From assembly GCF_008386495.1 (NCBI RefSeq), contig NZ_VTHJ01000068.1:1-48446 (forward strand): a stretch of DNA of 48,446 bases, in the 5' to 3' direction. The DNA comes from Streptomyces tailanensis (GTDB taxonomy: Bacteria; Actinomycetota; Actinomycetes; Streptomycetales; Streptomycetaceae). Under the pieces are notes generated by a model that saw only the letters and a program-made list of their open reading frames with translations, made no database searches and had not been told where the DNA came from. The translations under genes were made by a program, and so were the position numbers. How positions within the stretch are numbered: the first letter of the stretch is position 1; each line of letters begins with the position of its first letter. Positions 10,016 to 17,721 of the stretch are shown piece by piece.

Positions 10016-10867
10016 ATGAAACCGCCTCCCACCCCTCTCAGATTCGGCTACGGCACCAACGGCTTCACCAACCACCGGCTGAGCGACGTCCTCGCGGTCC
10101 TCGCCGACCTCGGCTACGACGGCGTCGCCCTCACCCTCGACCACGGACACCTCGACCCGTACGCCGACGACCTGCCCCGGCGCGTCGCCGCGATCGCGCG
10201 GGACCTGGCCCGGCACGGGCTCGACGTGACGGTCGAGACCGGCGCGCCCTACCTCCTCGACCCCTGGGGCAAGCACGAGCCGACCCTGATGTCCGACGCG
10301 GCCGAGCGCAGGATCGACCTGCTGCGGCGGGCCGTGCGCATCGCGGCCGACCTCGGCTCGCCCACCGTCCACCTGTGCAGCGGCCCCGCGCCTGCCGGCG
10401 GGCTGCCGGAACGGGACGCGTGGAAGCGGCTCGCGGCAGGCGTGCAGACCGTTCTGGAGACCGCGGAGGAGTACGGCGTCTCGCTGGCCTTCGAGCCCGA
10501 GCCGTACATGTTCGTCGACACCGTGGAGCGCTGTGTGGAGCTGGCCGAACTGGTCGGCGGGCACGAACTGTTCGGGATCACCCTCGATGTCGGGCACGCG
10601 CACTGTGTCGAGGACCGGACCTTGCTGGAGTGCGTGCGCCTTGCCGCTCCGCGGCTGCTCAACGTGCAGATCGAGGACATGCGGCGCGGCGTTCACCAGC
10701 ACCTCGAATTCGGCGCCGGGGAGATCGACTTCCCGCCCGTGCTCACCGCCCTGAAGGACCTCGGCCACCAGGGCCTGGTCTCCGTCGAGATCCAGGGCGG
10801 CTCCCTCGACGCGCCCGATGTCGCCCGGCGTTCCATCGAGTTCCTGCGCGCCGCCGCATCGGCCTGA
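10016..10867 (+). CDS. Sugar-phosphate isomerase/epimerase-like TIM barrel
   Basis: This 283-residue protein has the AP-endonuclease-2/xylose-isomerase-like TIM-barrel fold. Conserved metal-site strands are visible as VTVETGAPYLLDPWGK, VSLAFEPEPYMFVDT (Glu), ITLDVGHAHCVED (Asp, His) and VSVEIQGGS (Glu). The start at 10016 has GGAGGAG about 9 nt upstream, and the preceding gene ends 34 nt away, so it is co-transcribed with eboC. It may isomerise a sugar or cyclitol that is prenylated or exported by the cluster. It is distinct from the EboE barrel further down; one operon therefore encodes two xylose-isomerase-type barrels. The substrate is unknown. Confidence 0.85.
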   Translation: MKPPPTPLRFGYGTNGFTNHRLSDVLAVLADLGYDGVALTLDHGHLDPYADDLPRRVAAIARDLARHGLDVTVETGAPYLLDPWGKHEPTLMSDAAERRIDLLRRAVRIAADLGSPTVHLCSGPAPAGGLPERDAWKRLAAGVQTVLETAEEYGVSLAFEPEPYMFVDTVERCVELAELVGGHELFGITLDVGHAHCVEDRTLLECVRLAAPRLLNVQIEDMRRGVHQHLEFGAGEIDFPPVLTALKDLGHQGLVSVEIQGGSLDAPDVARRSIEFLRAAASA

Positions 10868-10937
10868 CCCCCACCCCCACCCCCCTTTCCCGTCACCCCT
10901 GGTAATTTCTCCTTTCCCCACAAGAGGTCGTTCCGTC

Positions 10938-11666
10938 ATGGCATCCACCGGCATGTCCGACTCCGCGCCCCCCGATCCCCGAACCGCCCTCGCCCTCCAC
11001 CCCCTTGACCCCGCCGGCCGCGCCTGGGTCGACGAGGCCGAGGCCCGCGTCGCCGCCCGGTCCACCGCCGTACGGGCCTTGTTCCCCGCGGTCCGACGGC
11101 ACTGCGGTCGCGACCGTCTGGTCGAGCACTGGACCGCGGACGAGGCGGCCCGCGCTGTTCTGCTCCTCGCGCTCCCTCTCGACGGCACTCCGCTCGCGTC
11201 CGAACTGGCAGGTCTCTTCCGCCATGGCGACCCGGCGGAACAGCGGGCCGTGCTGAGGGCACTGCCCTTCCTCGACGTGCCCGAGGAAGCCGCTCTCGGC
11301 TTCGTCCGCGAAGCCCTGCGGGGCAACGACAGCACCCTCATCGAGGCCGCCCTCGGCCCGTACGGGGCCGCCCGGCTGCCCGACGCCGAGTACCGCCAGG
11401 CCGTCCTGAAGTGCGTCTTCTACGAGATCACGCTGGACCGGATCGCCGGGCTCGACACCCGCGCCGACGACGAACTCGCCCGTATGCTCGCCGACTTCGC
11501 CCACGAGCGGGTCGCCGCCGGACGGGACGTACCGCAGGACATCTGGCCCGTCGTCCGCGCCTTCCCCGCCCTCGCCACCCTCACCGAGAAGCTCGCCGCC
11601 GAGACCTGGGCCGCCACCCCCGAGCGCCGAGAGGCCGCCGTACGCGCCCTGAAGGCACTCCAGTAA
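10938..11666 (+). CDS. eboA: EboA-domain protein
   Basis: This 242-residue soluble all-helical protein has the HEAT-like composition of the EboA family. Recognisable stretches are LFPAVRRHCGRDRL, AEQRAVLRALPFLDVPEEA and LRGNDSTLIEAALGPYGAARLPDAEYRQAVLKCVFYEI, followed by MLADFAHERVAAGRDVPQDIWPV. EboA has no assigned biochemical activity; it is the diagnostic member of ebo clusters. ATG at 10938 follows AAGAGG. The 70-nt gap before it is an extended pyrimidine tract. Confidence in the family comes from both sequence and from EboB and EboE immediately downstream. Confidence 0.85.
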   Translation: MASTGMSDSAPPDPRTALALHPLDPAGRAWVDEAEARVAARSTAVRALFPAVRRHCGRDRLVEHWTADEAARAVLLLALPLDGTPLASELAGLFRHGDPAEQRAVLRALPFLDVPEEAALGFVREALRGNDSTLIEAALGPYGAARLPDAEYRQAVLKCVFYEITLDRIAGLDTRADDELARMLADFAHERVAAGRDVPQDIWPVVRAFPALATLTEKLAAETWAATPERREAAVRALKALQ

Positions 11667-11679
11667 GCCGCAGTTGCAG

Positions 11680-11760
11680 TCGCAGTCCTCAAGGCAGAGC
11701 CGCAAGTCCTCAAGACAGAGCCGCAGTCCTCAAGACAGAGCCGCAGTCCTCAGGAAAGAG
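11680..11760 (+). repeat. Four-copy 20-21 bp tandem repeat
   Basis: Copies at 11680-11699, 11700-11720, 11721-11740 and 11741-11760 follow the unit CCGCAGTCCTCAAGACAGAG with few changes; the second copy has one extra base. The tract fills the gap between eboA and eboB. Its last copy reads AGGAAAGAG and so supplies purines just upstream of the eboB start. It looks like replication-slippage expansion and could vary in copy number between strains. Confidence 0.85.
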
Positions 11761-11768
11761 AGCTGACC

Positions 11769-12623
11769 GTGCGCATCTTCGACCCCCACATCCACATGAA
11801 CTCCCGCACCACGGACGACTACGAGGCGATGCATGCGGCCGGGGTGCGCGCCGTCGTCGAACCCGCCTTCTGGATGGGCCAGCCCCGGACGTCGCCGGAG
11901 AGCTTCTACGACTACTTCGACGCGCTGCTGGGCTGGGAGCCCTACCGCGCGGCCCAGTTCGGCATCCAGCACTTCTGCACGATCGCGCTCAACCCCAAGG
12001 AGGCCAACGACCCGCGCTGCCGGCCAGTGCTGGACGAGCTGCCCCGTTACCTCGCCAAGGACAGGGTGGTCGCGGTCGGCGAGATCGGCTACGACTCCAT
12101 GACACCGGAGGAGGGCGAGGCGCTCGCGCTCCAGCTCCAACTCGCCATGGAGCAGGGCCTGCCCGCCCTCGTGCACACCCCGCACCGCGACAAGGCCACC
12201 GGCACCCGCCGGACCCTGGACGTCGTACGGGAGTCCGGCATCGCCCCCGAACTCGTCGTCCTCGACCACCTCAACGAGCTGACCGTCGGCATGGTCCTCG
12301 ACAGCGGCTGCTGGGCCGGGTTCTCGATCTACCCGAAGACCAAGATGAGCGAGGACCGCATGGTCACCATCCTCCAGGAGCACGGCACCGAGCGCATGCT
12401 CGTGAACTCCGCCGCCGACTGGGGCCGTTCGGACCCGCTCAAGACCCGTAGGACTGCCGACGCGATGCTCGCCGCCGGGTTCGACGACGACGCCGTGGAC
12501 GGGGTGATGTGGCGGAACCCGGTCGACTTCTACGGGCAGAGCGGCCGACTGGACCTCGACGAGCCCAAGCCGGACGAGGAGTCTTCCTTCGAGGGCAACT
12601 CCATCCGGCGCGGCGGAGCGTGA
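11769..12623 (+). CDS. eboB: TatD-like metal-dependent hydrolase (EboB type)
   Basis: This 284-residue amidohydrolase-superfamily protein has the TatD metal site: FDPHIHM at the N-terminus (HxH), VAVGEIGYDS (Glu), PALVHTPHRDK (His), LVVLDHLNEL (His) and MLVNSAADWG, where the Asp closes the site. The predicted activity is hydrolysis of an ester, amide or phosphodiester in the cytoplasm. In ebo clusters EboB is the TatD relative; its substrate is unknown. GTG at 11769 follows the repeat tract. The stop is 10 nt before eboE. The polar C-terminal tail (DEPKPDEESSFEG) is less conserved. Confidence 0.85.
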   Translation: MRIFDPHIHMNSRTTDDYEAMHAAGVRAVVEPAFWMGQPRTSPESFYDYFDALLGWEPYRAAQFGIQHFCTIALNPKEANDPRCRPVLDELPRYLAKDRVVAVGEIGYDSMTPEEGEALALQLQLAMEQGLPALVHTPHRDKATGTRRTLDVVRESGIAPELVVLDHLNELTVGMVLDSGCWAGFSIYPKTKMSEDRMVTILQEHGTERMLVNSAADWGRSDPLKTRRTADAMLAAGFDDDAVDGVMWRNPVDFYGQSGRLDLDEPKPDEESSFEGNSIRRGGA

Positions 12624-12633
12624 GGGGACGGTC

Positions 12634-13791
12634 ATGCGATTCCGGCACCCGGACGGCACCGCCGTCCACCTCGGCTACTGCAGCAACGTCCATCAGGCGG
12701 AGGACCTGGAGGGCGTCATCGCCCAGCTCGCCACCTACGCCGAGCCCGTGCGCGAGCACCTGGGCGTAGCCCGGCTGGGCATCGGACTCTGGCTCGCCCG
12801 TGGTGTGGTCAGTCAACTTGCTGGTGAGGCCGCCGAGTTGAAACGCCTCAAGGCCGAACTCGCGGCGCGTGGCCTGGAGACGGTCACCCTCAACGCCTTC
12901 CCGTACGCCCGGTTCCACCGCGAGGTGGTCAAGAAGGATGTGTACCTGCCCGACTGGGCGGACGAGGCCCGGCTGCGCCATACCCTCGACTGCGCCCGCG
13001 TCCTCGCCGAACTCCTCCCGGACGACGCCGAGCGGGGCAGTATCTCCACTCTCCCCCTGGCCTGGCGCACCTCCTGGCCCCCGGACCGCGCCGAGACCGC
13101 CCGCCGGGCCCTGGACCGGCTCACCGCCGGGCTCGCCGAGATCGAGTCGGACACCGGCCGTCGTATCCGGGTCGCCTTCGAACCGGAGCCCGGCTGCGTC
13201 GTGGAGACCACCGCCCAGGCGGTACGGGAACTGCGCGGCCTCGACCCCGACCGACTCGGTGTCTGCCTGGACGCCTGCCATCTCGCCGTCCAGTTCGAGG
13301 AGCCCGGCGCCGCCCTGAGCCGTCTCGCGGACGCCGGGCTGCCGGTCGTCAAGCTCCAGGCGTCCTGCGCGATCGAGGCCCCGGACCCGGCCGACCCGGC
13401 GACCCGAGCGGCCCTGGGCCGTTTCGTCGAGCCCCGCTTCCTGCACCAGACGCGTACCTCGACAGCGGCCGGAATACGGGGAGTCGACGACCTCCCGGAC
13501 GCGCTGGACGACGGTCTGCCCACCGACACCGGCCCCTGGCGCGTCCATTTCCACGCCCCGCTGCACGCCGACCCCGAACCACCGCTGCGCACGACCGCCG
13601 ACCAGCTGAGCGCTGTCCTCGCCGGGCTGCTCGGCGGAGCCTCGGCCGACTGCGACCACATCGAGGTCGAGACCTACACCTGGTCCGTCCTCCCCGAGCC
13701 GCCCGCCGACCTGGCCGGTGGCATCGCGGCCGAACTCGCCTGGGCGCGTGAGCAGTTGACGGGGCTGGGCCTCAAGGAGGATGACCGGTGA
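12634..13791 (+). CDS. eboE: Metabolite traffic protein EboE
   Basis: This 385-residue TIM-barrel protein of the xylose-isomerase-like class opens with FRHPDGTAVHLGYCSNVHQAEDLEGV, the highly recognisable EboE start. The metal-site strands VAFEPEPGCVVETT, LGVCLDACHLAVQFE and VVKLQASCAIE follow, and WRVHFHAPLH lies near the end. EboE is named for its link to metabolite export, but its catalytic step is unknown. ATG at 12634 has AGGGGACGG just upstream, and only 10 nt separate it from eboB. The 3' end enters the three-copy 15-bp repeat before eboF. Confidence 0.88.
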   Translation: MRFRHPDGTAVHLGYCSNVHQAEDLEGVIAQLATYAEPVREHLGVARLGIGLWLARGVVSQLAGEAAELKRLKAELAARGLETVTLNAFPYARFHREVVKKDVYLPDWADEARLRHTLDCARVLAELLPDDAERGSISTLPLAWRTSWPPDRAETARRALDRLTAGLAEIESDTGRRIRVAFEPEPGCVVETTAQAVRELRGLDPDRLGVCLDACHLAVQFEEPGAALSRLADAGLPVVKLQASCAIEAPDPADPATRAALGRFVEPRFLHQTRTSTAAGIRGVDDLPDALDDGLPTDTGPWRVHFHAPLHADPEPPLRTTADQLSAVLAGLLGGASADCDHIEVETYTWSVLPEPPADLAGGIAAELAWAREQLTGLGLKEDDR

Positions 13792-13831
13792 GTACCCGAA
13801 TGGTGAGTATACGAACGGTGAGTATGCGACT
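13787..13831 (+). repeat. Three-copy 15-bp tandem repeat
   Basis: Units at 13787-13801, 13802-13816 and 13817-13831 follow GGTGAGTAtnCGAAt with few differences. They span the eboE stop and the region just before the eboF ribosome site. Being 15 bp, copy changes keep frame. An upstream ATG at 13781 would translate them as GEYPN, GEYTN, GEYAT. Confidence 0.85.
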
Positions 13832-13852
13832 CGGCCGCAAGGAGGACCACCA

Positions 13853-15301
13853 GTGAGCACCCGACCCAACCGGCTCGTCGTCCTCGACATAGTCGGCCTC
13901 ACCCCGAAACTGCTCAAGCACATGCCCGCCGTGGCAGCCCTCGGCGACCGCGGTTTCCGGGCCCGGCTCGACCCCGTACTGCCCGCCGTGACCTGCACGG
14001 TCCAGTCCACGTTCCTCACCGGCGAACCGCCCTCCGGGCACGGCGCGGTGGCCAACGGCTGGTACTTCCGGGACCTCGGCGAAGTGCTGCTGTGGCGCCA
14101 GCACAACGCGCTCGTCGGCGGCGAGAAGATCTGGGAGACGGCGCGCAGGTCCGCCCCCGACTACAAGGTCGCCAACATCTGCTGGTGGTACGCGATGGGC
14201 GCGGACGTCGACCTCACCGTCACCCCACGCCCGGTCTACTACTCCGACGGCCGCAAGGAACCCGACTGCTACACCTGGCCGCCGTCCCTGCATGACGAAC
14301 TCACCGACAGGCTGGGCCCGTTCCCCCTGTTCACCTACTGGGGCCCCAACGCGGGCATGCCCTCCACACAATGGATCCTCGGTGCCGCCCGCCAGGTCTT
14401 CGACGAGCATCACCCCGACCTCACCCTCGTCTACCTCCCCCAACTCGACTACGAACCCCAGCGATCCGGCCCCGACTCACCCGCCACGATCCGCGCCGCC
14501 CGCCAACTCGACGACGCCCTGCGTCCGTTGATCGCCCACTTCCTGAGCGAGGGCGCCACGGTGGTGGCACTCAGCGAGTACGGCATCACGCCCGTCTCCT
14601 GCCCGGTCGACATCAACCGCGCCCTGCGTCGCGCCGGACTGCTCGACGTGTACACCCAGGACGGCATGGAGTACCTCGACCCGTGGACCTCGCGGGCCTT
14701 CGCCGTAGCCGACCACCAGATCGCCCATGTCTACGTACGGGACCCGGCCGACACGGAGGCGGTCGCCAAGATCGTGGCCGAACTCGACGGCGTGGAGCGG
14801 GTGTTGGACGCCGAGGGCAAAGCGGCCCACGGTCTGGACCACGAACGCTCCGGCGAGCTGGTTGCGGTCGCCGACCTGGACGCCTGGTTCACGTACTACT
14901 ACTGGCTGGACGACGAGCGCGCCCCCGACTTCGCCCGCCAGGTCGAGATCCACCGCAAGCCCGGCTACGATCCCGCCGAGCTGCTGTACGACGAGACCGT
15001 CCCCGCGGTGAAGCTGCGCGCGATCGGCCAGGTGGCCCGCAAGAAGCTCGGGTTCCGCTACCGCATCAGCACCGTCCCGCTGGACCCCTCCGGCGTCAGC
15101 GGCAGTCACGGCCGACTGCCCGCCCACCCGGACGACGGGCCCGTACTGCTGTGCTCCGCACCGGGGCCGGCCCGCGAGGCGTACGAGGCGACCGAGATCA
15201 AGGCGCTGCTGCTGGGGCTGGCCGGACTGGACGCGGACGGTTCCAAGGGCGATGGCTCCGAGAGCGACGGCTCCGAGGACGAAGGGCGGCTGTCCACATG
15301 A
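13853..15301 (+). CDS. EboF-like alkaline-phosphatase-superfamily phosphodiesterase
   Basis: This 482-residue nucleotide-pyrophosphatase/phosphodiesterase-type protein has metal Asp in VVLDIVGLT, the nucleophile Thr in AVTCTVQSTFLTG followed by GEPPSGHG, a second-site motif in LPQLDYEPQRSGP, and a late His in SGSHGR. The usual SDHG is SEYGI here, a variant within the superfamily. No signal peptide is seen. I prefer GTG at 13853 because AAGGAGG sits 7 nt upstream; ATG at 13781 would instead translate the 15-bp repeats. The acidic, Gly/Ser-rich C-terminus (about 30 residues) is low complexity. It overlaps the P450 by ATGA, so the two are translationally coupled. Confidence 0.83.
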   Translation: MSTRPNRLVVLDIVGLTPKLLKHMPAVAALGDRGFRARLDPVLPAVTCTVQSTFLTGEPPSGHGAVANGWYFRDLGEVLLWRQHNALVGGEKIWETARRSAPDYKVANICWWYAMGADVDLTVTPRPVYYSDGRKEPDCYTWPPSLHDELTDRLGPFPLFTYWGPNAGMPSTQWILGAARQVFDEHHPDLTLVYLPQLDYEPQRSGPDSPATIRAARQLDDALRPLIAHFLSEGATVVALSEYGITPVSCPVDINRALRRAGLLDVYTQDGMEYLDPWTSRAFAVADHQIAHVYVRDPADTEAVAKIVAELDGVERVLDAEGKAAHGLDHERSGELVAVADLDAWFTYYYWLDDERAPDFARQVEIHRKPGYDPAELLYDETVPAVKLRAIGQVARKKLGFRYRISTVPLDPSGVSGSHGRLPAHPDDGPVLLCSAPGPAREAYEATEIKALLLGLAGLDADGSKGDGSESDGSEDEGRLST

Positions 15302-16524
15302 CGGCCCCCCCGGCCCACCCGGCCCACGCGCCCCACCCGACCCACGCGCCCCACCCCTCCCTCCCGGCCGAGCGCCCGCTGCTGGACCCGGCCCCCGAGT
15401 ACGCCAAGTGGCGTGCGGAGGAGCCGGTCCGGCGGGTGACGATCTGGGGTGACAACAGCCCCTGGCTGGTCACGCGGCACGAGGACGCCCGCGCTGTCCT
15501 CGCCGACCCGCGGTTCAGCGCGGACGTGACCCTGGAAGGCTTCCCGGGGTTCCGTCCGCAGTCGCCGCCGCGCGCCCCCGGCCAGTTCTTCATCATGGAC
15601 CCGCCCGACCACACGCGACTGCGCCGCGTACTGATCCCCGACTTCACCTTCCGCCGTATCGAGCAACTGCGGCCGGCGATCGCCCGCATCTGCGGCGAAC
15701 TGCTCGACGCGATGACGGCGCAAGGCGCCACGACGGGCGACCTGGTGGAGGCGTACGCCCTGCTGCTGCCCTCGCTCGTGATCTGCGAACTGCTCGGGGT
15801 GCCGTACGAGGACCACGACTTCTTCCAGCGGCAGGCGAAGGCGATCAGCAGTCTCGCCGCCGGGCCGGACGAGCGGCTCGCCGCCCGCAAGGCCCTCCAC
15901 ACCTATCTGGGTGAACTGCTCGCCCTGCGCACGAGGGAGCCCGCCGACGACCTGATCTCCCGGCTCGCGCGCGACCGGGTGGCGACCGGCGAGGTGACGA
16001 TGGCCGAGGCCGTCGGACTCGCCGCGGTGCTGCTGGTGGCGGGCCACGAGACGACCGCCAGCATGTTCCCGCTCTCCGTCGTGGCCCTGCTGCGCAACCC
16101 CGACCAGCTCGCCGCACTCAGCGCGGAGCCCGCCCTGTGGCCGGACGCGGTGGAGGAGCTGCTGCGCCATCTCACCGTTGCCCATACGGGGCTGCGGCGG
16201 ATCGCCACCGAGGACGTGGAGGTCGGGGACGTCCGTATCCGCGCCGGGGACGGCGTCGTCGTGGCGGTGCACGCCGCCAACCGTGACCCGGCCGTCTTCT
16301 CCGACGCGGACACGCTGGATGTCCGCCGCGACACCACCGGACACCTGACCTTCGGCCACGGCCTGCACCAGTGCATCGGCCAGTCACTGGCCCGCGCCGA
16401 ACTCCAGATCGGCCTGCCCGCCCTCTTCGAACGGCTCCCGGAACTACATCTCACCAACCGACCGGAGGACTTCACACTCCCCGCGAGCACGTTCCACGGG
16501 ATGCGGGCGCTGCCGGTCGGCTGA
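15298..16524 (+). CDS. Cytochrome P450
   Basis: This 408-residue soluble class I bacterial P450 has all the main signatures: AGHETTAS in the oxygen-binding I helix, ELLRHLTVAHTGLRR with the ExxR motif, and FGHGLHQCIGQ with the haem-thiolate Cys near residue 360. The N-terminus contains a His/Pro-rich run (PAHPAHAPHPTHAPHP) encoded by a locally repetitive stretch, probably disordered. ATG at 15298 overlaps the preceding stop (ATGA), so the P450 belongs to the ebo-like operon and may oxidise its metabolite. Redox partners (ferredoxin, reductase) are not nearby. Sequence alone does not give the substrate. Confidence 0.93.
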   Translation: MTAPPAHPAHAPHPTHAPHPSLPAERPLLDPAPEYAKWRAEEPVRRVTIWGDNSPWLVTRHEDARAVLADPRFSADVTLEGFPGFRPQSPPRAPGQFFIMDPPDHTRLRRVLIPDFTFRRIEQLRPAIARICGELLDAMTAQGATTGDLVEAYALLLPSLVICELLGVPYEDHDFFQRQAKAISSLAAGPDERLAARKALHTYLGELLALRTREPADDLISRLARDRVATGEVTMAEAVGLAAVLLVAGHETTASMFPLSVVALLRNPDQLAALSAEPALWPDAVEELLRHLTVAHTGLRRIATEDVEVGDVRIRAGDGVVVAVHAANRDPAVFSDADTLDVRRDTTGHLTFGHGLHQCIGQSLARAELQIGLPALFERLPELHLTNRPEDFTLPASTFHGMRALPVG

Positions 16525-16589
16525 TAGTAGGTACCGGGAGCCCGTTATTCGACGGCTCGCGGGGCCTGGTGGCTGGTATAGAGGCGGAC

Positions 16590-17135
16590 ATGACCACCAT
16601 CACCCTCGTCCGGGGCGACATCACCGAGCAGTCCGTCGACGCCATCGTCAACGCCGCGAACTCCTCCCTCCTCGGCGGGGGAGGAGTGGACGGCGCCATC
16701 CACCGGCGCGGCGGCCCCGCCATCCTCGCCGACTGCCGCAAGCTCCGCGCCTCCCTCCCCCACTCTCGGCTGCGCTCGAGCGGGGGGACCCCCATCGGCA
16801 AGGGCCTCCCCACCGGCCAGGCCGTCGCCACAACGGCCGGCGAACTCGACGCCCGCTGGGTGATCCACACCGTGGGCCCGGTCTACAGCCAGAGCCTCGA
16901 CCGCTCCGCCCTCCTCGCCTCCTGCTACCGCGAATCCCTCCGCGTGGCCGACGAGTTGGGCGCCCGCACGATCGCCTTCCCCGCCATCTCCGCCGGCATC
17001 TACGGCTGGCCCATGGACGACGCCGCCCGCATCGCGGTGCAGACCGTCCGGGCCACGGAGACATCGGTCGATGAGGTCAGGTTCGTCCTCTTCGACGAGC
17101 GGGCGTACGAGGCGTTCGCCAGGCAACCCCGCTGA
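16590..17135 (+). CDS. Macro-domain protein (ADP-ribose deacylase/hydrolase)
   Basis: This 181-residue protein binds ADP-ribose and probably removes O-acetyl from ADP-ribose or ADP-ribosyl groups from proteins. VDAIVNAANSSLLGGGGVDGAIHRRGGP contains the catalytic Asn and Asp and the glycine loop; IAFPAISAGIYGWP is the distal phosphate loop. A 14-residue stretch (LPHSRLRSSGGTPI) between RKLRAS and GKGLPTGQA is not part of the family fold and is encoded by a palindromic repeat. The insertion keeps frame and lies in a surface loop, so the protein may still work. ATG at 16590 follows GAGGCGG, which is rather close. Confidence 0.88.
   Translation: MTTITLVRGDITEQSVDAIVNAANSSLLGGGGVDGAIHRRGGPAILADCRKLRASLPHSRLRSSGGTPIGKGLPTGQAVATTAGELDARWVIHTVGPVYSQSLDRSALLASCYRESLRVADELGARTIAFPAISAGIYGWPMDDAARIAVQTVRATETSVDEVRFVLFDERAYEAFARQPR
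16755..16798. repeat. Short palindromic repeat inserted in the macro-domain gene
   Basis: The tract begins CTCCCCCACTCTCGGC and continues through GCTCGAGCGGGGGGACCCCC. From memory, near-identical tracts recur at many places in Streptomyces genomes, both between and within genes. The C-rich left end and G-rich right end can pair. Its 42-nt net effect on the reading frame matches the extra 14 residues in the protein. No terminal transposase signature is present. Confidence 0.6.
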
Positions 17136-17721
17136 AGCGCCACGGCGGCGGTTCGCTTGTCGGCCCCGAGCCCCGATGCTGGTGGCGCCCCACGTAGGGC
17201 GTACAGGCGTACGTTTCGCGTCGTCGATGTGTCTGCGATGACGCATGTTCGCACTCATTGGATGCTTGTCCTGATGGCGTGTCAGGTACCTGGATGTCGC
17301 GATCACAGCCGCGTGGGAACACGCCGGTGACCGCCCGGGTCGAGCGGCTCTGACGTATCCGACGCCCGCGATGCGGGCGCGGTGGGACTTCGGCTGGCCG
17401 GTGTCGTGGTGGAGCGCCCGGCGTACAGCGCGGACGCACCGCAGCGGCGACGCGTCCATGGCTCAGGGAAAGCCGCCGGATCTCCGAGCCACCGACGTGC
17501 GGCCGGGGGACCGATCGGGCTCGCCCTGCCACGTTCTCAGCCTCTCCGGCTGCGTCCTCACCAGCCAGAGGTAATGTTGTTCTGCCGGTCAAACGAACTG
17601 TCCCTCCGACCGCTTCGACAGCGCGACCGTGGCGGCTCGTCGCCACAGGGCCATCGGGCTTCTGCCCGATGGAGGGCAGACCGGCGCCCCCGCTGCCGTC
17701 GGCTCCAGTGGTGGTGCGCGC
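17136..17721. other. Gene-free stretch upstream of the fructose operon
   Basis: These 586 bases contain only Arg-rich shadow frames on both strands. I see no confident operator; TGTTCG near 17247 and CTTGTC near 17266 are too weak to call a DeoR site. The stretch must hold the operon promoter. Confidence 0.4.

Noticed and set aside
11680..11760. CRISPR-like array
   Set aside because: Copies are directly adjacent without spacers, so it is a simple tandem repeat.
14371..15297. N-terminal extension of the P450 by over 300 codons
   Set aside because: It lies inside the EboF-like gene in another frame; the P450 start at 15298 overlaps that stop by ATGA.
17136..17721. A small gene upstream of the 1-phosphofructokinase
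   Set aside because: Open frames are Arg/Ser-rich, lack ribosome sites and show no domain pattern.
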